Of a stretch of 64,000 nt of DNA, positions 57,614 to 64,000 are shown piece after piece. A program made the translations under genes and the position numbers. The stretch's first letter is position 1. Each line of letters opens with the position of its first letter. The stretch covers positions 310,001 through 374,000 of the forward strand of contig NZ_CP008953.1 in the NCBI RefSeq assembly GCF_000732925.1, given 5' to 3'. The DNA comes from Amycolatopsis japonica. Lineage in GTDB: Bacteria; Actinomycetota; Actinomycetes; Mycobacteriales; Pseudonocardiaceae. The notes under the pieces are model-generated. The model saw only the letters and a list, made by a program, of their open reading frames with translations, ran no database searches and was not told the DNA's origin.

Positions 57614-58467
57614 CACAGTCCGAGTTTCTCGATGACGTCGGCGGGTTTGGGCAGTTCTCGCGTGGGATCGCCGGTCGGGTGGTGTGGGAGTGTGAGGTCG
57701 GTGCGCATCCGGATGAGCTCGCGCCAGGCGAGTACTTGGTCCCAGGTCTGCGCGACCTTGGCGTTCCTCGCGCCGGTCAGTCGTCCGGAGTCGGGGAGCT
57801 GGTCGAGGTGCAGCCCGCCTGCCAGGAGCGTGGCCGCCGTGCCTTCGCCGATCCCTTTCACGCCAGGGATGTTGTCCGCGGGATCGCCTTTGAGGGCGCA
57901 GAAGTCGGGCCACTGCTCGGGGGTGACGTTGTAGCGTTCGGTGACCTCGGCGGGGCCGATGTGCCGTCGGCCGCGTTTCATCACGGTGTTGAGCGCGCGG
58001 ACGTGCTCGTCGACGAGTTGGTAGAAGTCGCGGTCACCGGACATGATCCAGACCCGGCGGCCGGGTTCGTGTTCGCGGGTGGTGGCGACGAGGGTGGCGA
58101 TGACGTCGTCGGCTTCGGCGGTGTCGATCTCGATCCAGTGGATGCCGTAGCCGGACAGGGCCCGCTGGACGTGCGGGATCGCGCGCAGGGGTTTGAGGGC
58201 GGCCTCGTCGATGACACGGTTGGCTTTGTAGCCGGCGTCGCTGTCCTTGCGGTCGGCGGTGCCGTGCTCGCCGTCGAACACGACGAGGACCTCCGGTGGT
58301 TCCGGCATCTCCTCACGGATCGCGACGCGGAGCAGGGCGAAGAACCCGAACTCGGCCGTGAGATCGCGGGTCTTGTCGCGGGAGAGGATCGCGGCGGGAA
58401 ACCCGAAAGCCGCGCGCCAGAGCAAGTTGTGACCGTCTACGAGGAGCAAAGGGACGCCAGCTGGCAT
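57610..58467 (-). CDS. 5'-3' exonuclease / flap endonuclease (PolA N-terminal type)
   Basis: 285 residues. Metal and DNA-binding motifs of the family are complete: LLVDGHNLLWRAAFGF, VLVVFDGEHGTADRKDSDAG, IDTAEADDVIATLVATTREH, WIMSGDRDFYQLV and ALKGDPADNIPGVKGIGEGT (helix-hairpin-helix). It acts on 5' DNA flaps. It is a stand-alone paralogue inside a metabolic operon, a strange place for a repair enzyme; self-protection or processing of modified DNA are possibilities. The ATG overlaps the GT4 stop by one base. Confidence 0.9.
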   Translation of the reverse strand: MPAGVPLLLVDGHNLLWRAAFGFPAAILSRDKTRDLTAEFGFFALLRVAIREEMPEPPEVLVVFDGEHGTADRKDSDAGYKANRVIDEAALKPLRAIPHVQRALSGYGIHWIEIDTAEADDVIATLVATTREHEPGRRVWIMSGDRDFYQLVDEHVRALNTVMKRGRRHIGPAEVTERYNVTPEQWPDFCALKGDPADNIPGVKGIGEGTAATLLAGGLHLDQLPDSGRLTGARNAKVAQTWDQVLAWRELIRMRTDLTLPHHPTGDPTRELPKPADVIEKLGLW

Positions 58468-59588
58468 CACCGCACCGCCTTTACGAATGTCTCGGCGACT
58501 GTGGTGGGCAGATAGTCCCGCGAGCGGTAGTACGCAGCCCTGGATAGGTGTGCGTAGCGTACTGGATCTGCGAGTAGCTGGTCGGCGGCGCGCCAGAGGC
58601 CGTGTTCCCCCCACGATCGGGGGACGATCACTCCGCCCGCGTCGTCGCCGGTGCCGACCAGGGCGGGCAGGTTGCCCACGTCGAAGGCGACGACCGGGGT
58701 CCCGACCCCCATGGCTTCCAGCGCGACCAGCCCGAAGGTTTCCCGTAGCGAGGGCACGATCACCACTGCGGCCTGCGCGAGCCAGGGCGGCACCCGGTCC
58801 CAGTCGAGGCCGCCGCCGTGGACGGTGCCGAGGGTGAGGTGGGCCGCGGAGTAGCGGCACTGGTTCAGTTCGGCCACCTGGCCACCGACGGTGGCCTCGA
58901 ACCCGGCCTCGCCGACGATCACCTCGACCGTGCGGCCGACCAGGCGTCCGGCGTCCAGCAAAGCCCGGACGTTCTTCTCCGGCCCGAGCCGGGCCAGGAC
59001 CCGGATCGGGCCGTGCCTTCGCAGCGCCTCGCGCCGCGAGTCGGATGGTGGTGCCGGGTCGTGCAGCAGGGCGTTGGGCACGACCTGCCAACCGCCAGTG
59101 TCATAACCGCGACCATGCGCCTGATCGAGCACCGTCTGAGACGGTGCGATGACCAGGTCGGCACGGTCCAGGGCGGGCTCGAGGTCCTGGTCATGCCCGA
59201 CGACGTGCATGGCCAGCACCGAGCGCGCCCGGCTGGTCGGTGCGGCTCTGCCGAGGCCCCATAAGCCGTCGGTGTAGACGGCGACATCGACCTGGTGTTC
59301 GCGGTACACCTCGCGGAGTTCGGCGGCGAGCAGGGCGTCCTGTCCGCGGGTGCTGATCGCGTCGCGCAATTCGTCGTCGTCGCAGGGGAAGGTGACGCCC
59401 ACCGAGCCCACGCGCATCACGGTGTCATCCGGGGTGGCGACCGAGGCGGCGGTCAGGATGAGGCTGCGGTGGCCGAGCTGGCGCAGGCCGTGGGCGAGGG
59501 CGGCGGTGGCGCGTTCAATCCCGGCCGGCGCGTTCGGGGTGTAGGAGGCCAGGACGAACGCGACGGTCAGCGGGGGCGCGCTAGACAT
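58467..59588 (-). CDS. GT4-family glycosyltransferase
   Basis: 373 residues of the GT-B fold. The N-terminal FVLASYTPNAPAGIERATAA contains the glycine-rich loop. The C-terminal ARLGPEKNVRALLDAGRLV and PSLRETFGLVALEAMGVGTP give the EX7E nucleotide-sugar motif of GT4 retaining enzymes. It transfers a sugar from a nucleotide sugar to an unknown acceptor in the cytoplasm. Start ATG, overlapping the phosphoribosyltransferase gene by eight bases. Confidence 0.9.
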   Translation of the reverse strand: MSSAPPLTVAFVLASYTPNAPAGIERATAALAHGLRQLGHRSLILTAASVATPDDTVMRVGSVGVTFPCDDDELRDAISTRGQDALLAAELREVYREHQVDVAVYTDGLWGLGRAAPTSRARSVLAMHVVGHDQDLEPALDRADLVIAPSQTVLDQAHGRGYDTGGWQVVPNALLHDPAPPSDSRREALRRHGPIRVLARLGPEKNVRALLDAGRLVGRTVEVIVGEAGFEATVGGQVAELNQCRYSAAHLTLGTVHGGGLDWDRVPPWLAQAAVVIVPSLRETFGLVALEAMGVGTPVVAFDVGNLPALVGTGDDAGGVIVPRSWGEHGLWRAADQLLADPVRYAHLSRAAYYRSRDYLPTTVAETFVKAVR

Positions 59589-60144
59589 GGCGGAGGGCCT
59601 TCTTCGGCGGCGGCAGCGTTGTGGTGGCGTGGTCGGCGGGTGGCTTTTCCCAGGGAAAGACGACCCAGTCGGAGACGGTCCAGATCGAGTAGTCGGGCCG
59701 CGTGGTCGCCCCGGTGTTGAGGCAGAGGACCGCGGTCAGGATCTGGGCGTCCGGGCCAAGCAAGGGGGTCAGGTCGTCGTGGACGCGGCGAAGGGTGGCA
59801 CCGCTGCCGCAGATGTCGTCCACCACCAGCACGCGGCCCCTGAGCCTTTGACCGTTGAGGCCGCGGGTCAGCGGGGTGAGATCGAGGGACACGTTGCCGG
59901 TGGCCTGCTGATAGGCGTCGTCGCTGGTGTTGTGGCGGGCGCGGACGATGCGGGCGTTCAGCCGAAGTGTGGAGGCGATGAGGTGGGCGGGCGAGACACC
60001 GCCGTTGGCGATGCCGATGACGCGCTCGACCGACGAGTGATCACGTAGGACCGCGTCAGTCAGAAGCGTGGCGGCGTCGTGGAGAGCCTCTGGCGTCACG
60101 CGCCAGATCCGGTGGTGATCGAAGTCCCGTTGTGCTGTGGTCAT
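59581..60144 (-). CDS. Phosphoribosyltransferase (xanthine-guanine type)
   Basis: 187 residues. The PRPP-binding loop VLVVDDICGSGATLRRVHDD is intact, with VERVIGIANGGVSPAHLIAS as the flexible-loop region and an aromatic TVSDWVVFPWEKP near the end. The fold is that of GPT-like purine phosphoribosyltransferases. In this operon it may attach ribose 5-phosphate to a purine or deazapurine base; the base is unknown. ATG with AGGAATAGG upstream, 15 bases after the XRE gene. Confidence 0.9.
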   Translation of the reverse strand: MTTAQRDFDHHRIWRVTPEALHDAATLLTDAVLRDHSSVERVIGIANGGVSPAHLIASTLRLNARIVRARHNTSDDAYQQATGNVSLDLTPLTRGLNGQRLRGRVLVVDDICGSGATLRRVHDDLTPLLGPDAQILTAVLCLNTGATTRPDYSIWTVSDWVVFPWEKPPADHATTTLPPPKKALRHV

Positions 60145-60159
60145 TCGCGGGCCTATTCC

Positions 60160-60699
60160 TTACAGAGCAGGGGATATCGCGTCAGCGAGTTGGATGCCTG
60201 TGTCGTGGGCGGTACGGAGTTCTTGCAGGGCTTGTACGAGGTCGTACTCGGTGATTCCAGCGATGCCGGCCATCGCAGACAACGCGGTAGCGTCGAGCTC
60301 TTCGACCAGGATTCGTTCCGCCGGGGATTGCTGGGTACGGACCTGTGCCCAGCGTCGGAGAGGGCGCAGCCTGGGATCGGTGGTGTGCGCGAGGCGAAGG
60401 AGGTCGACCTTGATGCGAGTGCCGTAGTGACCGCTGAACGCGAGGGTCGTCGCGCGGCGCAGTAGCTCGTCTGGTTGCTTTTTCAGCACAGCGCACACTT
60501 CGATCAACCGCTCGACGGATATCCGGCGCGTGCCGAGTTCATAGCTGGCGAGCGTTTGCAGGGAAAGTTCATCGTCGCCTGCGCACATCGCGGCACGCAT
60601 CTGTTTGCGGGTCCAGCCGCATTCTCTCCGCGCGGAACGCAGCAGTTCGCCCAGAGCGTGTGCGAACTGGTCGAACTGATCACTCGTCGGCGTGTTCAT
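60160..60699 (-). CDS. XRE-family transcriptional regulator
   Basis: 179 residues. The N-terminal HTH is LGELLRSARRECGWTRKQMR with ELSLQTLASYELGTRRISVE; the rest is helical (RLRPLRRWAQVRTQQSPAER) with no known ligand domain. ATG at 60699 with GGAGGAC directly upstream. It lies within the minus-strand operon between the radical SAM and phosphoribosyltransferase genes and could control the whole cluster. Confidence 0.85.
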   Translation of the reverse strand: MNTPTSDQFDQFAHALGELLRSARRECGWTRKQMRAAMCAGDDELSLQTLASYELGTRRISVERLIEVCAVLKKQPDELLRRATTLAFSGHYGTRIKVDLLRLAHTTDPRLRPLRRWAQVRTQQSPAERILVEELDATALSAMAGIAGITEYDLVQALQELRTAHDTGIQLADAISPAL

Positions 60700-60767
60700 G
60701 GTCTGTCCTCCGTAATGCGGCGCGTGCTTGGGCGCTGGGCCGATTTCGACGTCGTCCGCGGAGCTGT

Positions 60768-61736
60768 TCACGCTGAGCCATCGCGTGCGGTCAGTGCGAG
60801 GTCGCTGGTCGTGCGCAGGGGGTGAAGGGAGCTGATGGCGTGCGCGCCGGGCTGGTTGCGCCAGATCTGGCCGTCGGCGCGGATCACCGTGAAGCCTCCG
60901 GCCGCCTCGCGAGTACGCAGTCGCACGGATACGTCCGCGGTGGAGCTCAGTTCGGCGAGGAGAGCGAGAGCTTCGTCATCGGTCAGCTGTTCGCCGTCGG
61001 CCATCGCGGCGCCTTCGCCGATGGGGAGCATCTGCAGGAAGGTCACTCCGCTCACTCCCAGGGTCGCGGCCAGGGCAACCATCGCTCGGATGCTGACCCT
61101 GGCCGTAGAGCGCAGGAGCACGGCCTGAATCTGTGTCGGGATTCCCTGGGCGATCGCCGCCCGGATTCCGGCGATGGCCTGATCGAAACTGCCTGCGCCG
61201 CGCCACCGGTCGTGGCGTCCGGCGTCCGGGCCGTCCAGGCTTACCCGTACGGCGTCCACACGGGCGGCCAGGGCTTCGGCGCGGCGGGCCAGGTGCGTTC
61301 CGTTGGTGGTCACACTGACCGCGCACCCGCCCGCGACGAGCACGTCGATCAACTCAGGCAAATCGCGCAGCAGCAGCGGTTCGCCGCCGGAGATATCCAC
61401 ACCCAGGACCGCGGACTCGGCGAGCAGGTTCGCGATGCGGTAGCGCTCGGCCCGGCCCAGTTCGAGGACGGACTTGTCGTCCAGGCAGTACGGACAGGCC
61501 AGGTTGCAGCGCACCAGGGGCGACCAGCAGACGCTGATCGGCACGTCCGCGTGCACGGCCGCCGGGTGGATTTCAGGCCAGGAACCGACGTCAGTGCCGG
61601 ACAACCGGACACGCCCGGAGCCGAGGGCGGTGCTGGCGCGGTGAGTCAGTCCGGTGAGCGGATCATGGATGACGCTCTCGTTGCCCTGTGTTCGCGCCGC
61701 AAAGGTACGTGTCGTGGTCGTGCGTGGTGCCGTCAT
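60768..61736 (-). CDS. Radical SAM enzyme
   Basis: 322 residues. The cluster motif is CNLACPYC (Cx3Cx2C), followed by LGVDISGGEPLLLRDLPELI, TTNGTHLA and VSLDGPDAGRHDRWRGAGSF; the pattern is of the MoaA/SPASM-like group. The C-terminal region keeps few Cys, so a full SPASM domain is unlikely. Such enzymes modify peptides, nucleosides or sugars. The start overlaps the stop of the small Cys/His-rich gene (ATGA). Substrate unknown; candidates are the 26-aa peptide and a nucleoside. Confidence 0.88.
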   Translation of the reverse strand: MTAPRTTTTRTFAARTQGNESVIHDPLTGLTHRASTALGSGRVRLSGTDVGSWPEIHPAAVHADVPISVCWSPLVRCNLACPYCLDDKSVLELGRAERYRIANLLAESAVLGVDISGGEPLLLRDLPELIDVLVAGGCAVSVTTNGTHLARRAEALAARVDAVRVSLDGPDAGRHDRWRGAGSFDQAIAGIRAAIAQGIPTQIQAVLLRSTARVSIRAMVALAATLGVSGVTFLQMLPIGEGAAMADGEQLTDDEALALLAELSSTADVSVRLRTREAAGGFTVIRADGQIWRNQPGAHAISSLHPLRTTSDLALTARDGSA

Positions 61737-62026
61737 GCTGTGTCCTGCGGGGGCAGCATCGGCGAGACAAAGAGTTCCTCGAACGGCTTCGGGCCGACGT
61801 ACTGGCGGCAAGTACAGGGCACCCACTGGTTGCCGATCCAGTCCCTGTGCAGTATCTGGCCGTGGCACTCCTTGGTGTCGGGGTCGTGCTGTTCCAGCCC
61901 ATGCGAACAGCCACAGACCGGTTTCGGACTCGTGCCTGCACCTGTTTGGCGGCGGGTCAGCTTGCCCGTCAGAAGCCCGGCGCCGAAAAGGCCAGCGCCC
62001 ACCGCGAGGGAGATAGGTTCGATCAT
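61733..62026 (-). CDS. Small membrane-tethered Cys/His-rich protein
   Basis: 97 residues. A short hydrophobic N-terminus (ISLAVGAGLFGAGLLTG) and a basic segment are followed by a compact domain rich in Cys and His: VCGCSHGLEQHDPDTKECHG, then WVPCTCRQYVG. The spacing suggests a zinc ribbon or metal site with six ligands. No family recognised. Its ATG overlaps the stop of the 26-aa gene and its stop overlaps the radical SAM ATG, so it is translationally locked into the operon and probably a partner of the radical SAM protein. Confidence 0.68.
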   Translation of the reverse strand: MIEPISLAVGAGLFGAGLLTGKLTRRQTGAGTSPKPVCGCSHGLEQHDPDTKECHGQILHRDWIGNQWVPCTCRQYVGPKPFEELFVSPMLPPQDTA

Positions 62027-62103
62027 CGTGCGGCGCCTTCTTGCTGGTCGGTGTCGTGGCGGCGTTCGATGTTGGTGGTCGTCGCTGGCGTAGGTGGAGT
62101 CAT
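62023..62103 (-). CDS. 26-aa peptide gene with overlaps at both ends
   Basis: The peptide starts MTPPTPATTTNI and ends DTDQQEGAAR: Thr/Pro-rich at the front, charged at the back, without Cys or hydrophobic stretch. The ATG (62103) overlaps the GT2 stop as ATGA and is preceded by GAGGT seven bases away. Its TGA overlaps the next ATG as ATGA. Such exact spacing on both sides argues for real translation. A peptide substrate of the radical SAM enzyme, or a coupling element, are both possible. Confidence 0.55.
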   Translation of the reverse strand: MTPPTPATTTNIERRHDTDQQEGAAR

Positions 62104-63134
62104 CGCAGTACCTCGCAGGAGCGCAGTAGATCGGTCATATCGGCGGTGAATGAACGGGAGCGGCTGGTTGGGGCGGGTCGCCGCATGAGGTCCCAGTAAC
62201 GGGCGAGAGTGCCGGGCCAGCTGGCGAGTTTGCGTTGCCATTGCTGGTCGGCGTCCGGTGGATCGAGGTGGAACCCGACGGCTTGCCGGAGCGGGATGAC
62301 CAGCAAGCCTGACGCGATCAGGCACGCGCCGAGGTAGGTGTCTTCCATGCCCCAGCCGATTCGCCCGAACTCGGGGTCGAAGCCCCCGACGTTGAGGACG
62401 GCGGTGCGGGGAACGGCGACAAGGGCGGTGACGACCATGCGGGGGAGGTCCCAGTCGACATAGCGTCGGCCGTAGCCGAGGTCGAGGAAGTCGTGGGTGT
62501 CGTCCAGCGGGCGGCCGTCGAAGCGCTTATCCAGGGTGATGCCGGTGTAGAGCAGCGGTCGGCCGACCGGTGGCCGCCAGACGACTCGGTGGTCGGCGGC
62601 GAGGTGCGGATGATCGGCGAGCACTCCGCGCCCGCCCTGGTGCAGGTCGTAGGGGAGGTTGTGGCGGAACCCGACAAGCACCGTGGTGTCGGTCGCGCGG
62701 GCGGTGAAGTCGGTGATCACGTGCGGGGGCAGGACCATGTCGCCGTCGAGATAGAGGACGGTTTGCCCGCGGGCGAGCGCGGTGCCGAGGTTGCGCGCGG
62801 TGGCCGCGCCCGCGCGTTCAGGGATCCGCAGGACGGTGGTGACGATCGGATGCACGGCGGCGACGGCGGCTGTGGTGTCGGTACTGGCGTCGTCGACGAC
62901 GATAACCTCGAACCTGTACCGGTGGTGCTGGCCTTCCAAGGCGTCAAGCACGGAGGAAAGGCAATAGCCGACGTTGTGGGCCGGGATGACGACCGAGAGG
63001 GTGCGCACGGCGGCCAGCGGAAGGCCTGACGGCGTGGGCTCGTGCCAGCCGATTCCGGACACGGCTTCCCAGCTTCGGGTGCTGCTGGTGTGAAAGTTGT
63101 TCCGGTGCAGTAATTCCTGGTGCAGCGTGGTCAC
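62100..63134 (-). CDS. GT2-family glycosyltransferase
   Basis: 344 residues of GT-A type. TLSVVIPAHNVGYCLSSVLD at the start, VIVVDDASTDTTA, NLGTALARGQTVLYLDGDMV (a DxD variant, DGD) and FGRIGWGMEDTYLG (the ED motif) define a GT2 enzyme. It adds a sugar or similar unit to an acceptor. The GTG at 63134 overlaps the DUF6884 stop (GTGA). With the GT4 downstream it suggests two glycosylation steps in the pathway. Confidence 0.9.
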   Translation of the reverse strand: MTTLHQELLHRNNFHTSSTRSWEAVSGIGWHEPTPSGLPLAAVRTLSVVIPAHNVGYCLSSVLDALEGQHHRYRFEVIVVDDASTDTTAAVAAVHPIVTTVLRIPERAGAATARNLGTALARGQTVLYLDGDMVLPPHVITDFTARATDTTVLVGFRHNLPYDLHQGGRGVLADHPHLAADHRVVWRPPVGRPLLYTGITLDKRFDGRPLDDTHDFLDLGYGRRYVDWDLPRMVVTALVAVPRTAVLNVGGFDPEFGRIGWGMEDTYLGACLIASGLLVIPLRQAVGFHLDPPDADQQWQRKLASWPGTLARYWDLMRRPAPTSRSRSFTADMTDLLRSCEVLR

Positions 63135-63619
63135 GCCCACCCCCAGTCCCGGAGGTATGGCACTCCGTCGCACCATGCCCTCGGATCCGGGATGATCGTG
63201 ATCTGCCCGAATCGGGCGGAATGGTCGAACACACGTTGTAGAGCGTGCAGATACAGCGGCTCGACCAGGATCAGCACGTGCCGCAGCGACGGTGCGTCGG
63301 CGAGTTCGGTGTCCAGTTGCGCGGCGACCGTCCGCTCGTGCAGGCGCGCGGCAGCGGCCCGCGTCGTGAGCCGGTGGTCGTAGGTGCTGATCAGCGTCTC
63401 AGGTCGCAGCAGGCCGTGGGCGCCGGACAGGATCCGGATCCGAGCTCGGCGAGCGGGATCCGCGGCGAAATGTTCTCGCGCGCTCGGGACGCATCCGCCC
63501 TGATAGAGGTCGAGCGCCTCGACCGGTGCGGCGGTGACAAGCTTCCGCCGTGAGCAGTTGAGGATGATCAACCCTTGGTCGGGTGCGAGGACGCGAGTGG
63601 TGGGCGGCCGGAGAGTCAT
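63131..63619 (-). CDS. DUF6884-domain protein
   Basis: 162 residues. GLIILNCSRRKLV, EALDLYQGGCVPSAREHF and ARIRILSGAHGLLRPETLIS followed by TYDHRLTT reproduce the DUF6884 pattern (a strand ending in CGxxK, LYxG, then SAKHGL and PYD). Activity unknown; the layout recalls nucleotide- or base-handling proteins. The ATG overlaps the FGE-like stop (ATGA), and its stop overlaps the GT2 start, so it is embedded in the operon. Confidence 0.78.
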   Translation of the reverse strand: MTLRPPTTRVLAPDQGLIILNCSRRKLVTAAPVEALDLYQGGCVPSAREHFAADPARRARIRILSGAHGLLRPETLISTYDHRLTTRAAAARLHERTVAAQLDTELADAPSLRHVLILVEPLYLHALQRVFDHSARFGQITIIPDPRAWCDGVPYLRDWGWA

Positions 63620-64000
63620 AGCTCGCGCACCACCCGCATGCCGATGCCACGCGAGCGCAATTCCGCGGGAGCGGCGTTGAGGAACGTGCATTGCGCGTAC
63701 AACGTTGGCGAGGCATAGGAACCGCCGCGGATGACGGCTCCCTCACTCATCGAGGTGCTGGCGGTCCACTCCCACACGTTGCCTGCGACATCGAGCATGC
63801 CCTCGGGTGTGACTCCGGCGAGATGCGTGTCGACCGGGGTGACCGTGTCGTGCAGGGAATCACGGAGGTTCGCGAACGCCGGCTGCCAAGGGCTGGCGCC
63901 CCACGGCCAGCGACGGCGGCTGGGACCTGCGGCCATCCATTCCCACTCCGCCGAGCGCGGCAACCGGCCGCCTAGACGACTGGCGATCTGGGTCGCCTCG
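63616..64000 (-). CDS. FGE/SUMF1-family protein (5' partial)
   Basis: The frame runs off the right edge; about 128 C-terminal residues are visible. SRLGGRLPRSAEWEWMAAG, LDVAGNVWEWTAS and AVIRGGSYASPTLYAQCTFL are hallmarks of the formylglycine-generating enzyme/EgtB-like fold. In true FGEs the RGGS block is followed by two copper-binding Cys; here only one Cys is seen, which suggests an alternative oxidase-type or non-FGE role. The stop overlaps the DUF6884 ATG. Confidence 0.82.
   Translation of the reverse strand, partial: EATQIASRLGGRLPRSAEWEWMAAGPSRRRWPWGASPWQPAFANLRDSLHDTVTPVDTHLAGVTPEGMLDVAGNVWEWTASTSMSEGAVIRGGSYASPTLYAQCTFLNAAPAELRSRGIGMRVVREL

Overview
The window looks like a chromosome segment from an Amycolatopsis-like actinomycete (Pseudonocardiaceae). 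Supporting signs are high GC with strongly GC-ending codons, many GTG and apparently leaderless starts, a WhiB protein, an RsbW/STAS/SigB-type stress sigma set, an RbpA-like protein, a DinB/mycothiol-type protein and an actinobacterial SOS box. This assignment comes from gene content only; no database comparison was possible.

Layout. (1) 1-4.5 kb: the end of a DUF2156 lysyltransferase-like gene, tRNA-Ser and tRNA-Arg, then a minus-strand array of six tRNAs (Trp-like, Arg, Pro, Ser, Arg, Cys) lying between two modification-dependent (type IV) HNH restriction nucleases. (2) 4.5-20.5 kb: ordinary chromosomal content. It includes a TetR/SDR pair, a SWIM protein, a Sel1/TPR protein, secreted HNH nuclease, nitroreductase/MarR, a general-stress cluster (sigma factor, RsbW-like proteins, WhiB, STAS), an ABC exporter with its regulator, and a TetR/NAD(P)-binding pair with a very clear operator. 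(3) 20.6-24.9 kb: a 56-aa peptide gene, a structured non-coding stretch, an ECF-type sigma factor, a small protein with an immunoglobulin/prealbumin-like end, and a TPR-CHAT cysteine protease. The last three genes are tightly packed and resemble, without CRISPR, the protease/sigma logic of the type III-E CRISPR (craspase) system. This is the best candidate here for an undescribed regulatory or defence system. (4) 25-43 kb: FUSC transporter, a membrane-anchored pYEATS protein, an orphan gene with a perfect SOS box, TauD-type dioxygenase, tyrA, a dienoyl-CoA reductase, OhrR/esterase, secreted hydrolases and pcaB.

(5) 43.2-64 kb: an accessory island beginning at tRNA-Lys, next to a decayed serine recombinase. 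It holds a membrane pentapeptide-repeat protein, secreted protease and nuclease, an inositol-monophosphatase/QueE/QueD set, an RbpA paralogue with a small HTH gene, an XRE/flavoprotein pair, and a long minus-strand operon: FGE-like, DUF6884, GT2, a 26-aa peptide, a Cys/His-rich small membrane protein, radical SAM, XRE, phosphoribosyltransferase, GT4, 5'-3' exonuclease and PIG-L deacetylase. Six consecutive junctions in this operon are 1-8 nt overlaps and two more follow after short gaps. The genes suggest a dedicated small-molecule or modified-nucleoside pathway, possibly 7-deazaguanine based; the product is inference.

The segment also carries several intergenic repeat families: a 62-bp palindrome present twice, GTGAAGGCC-type hairpins, a composite inverted element at 18.06-18.41 kb, a 30-bp tandem repeat and a pair of DnaA-box-like sites.
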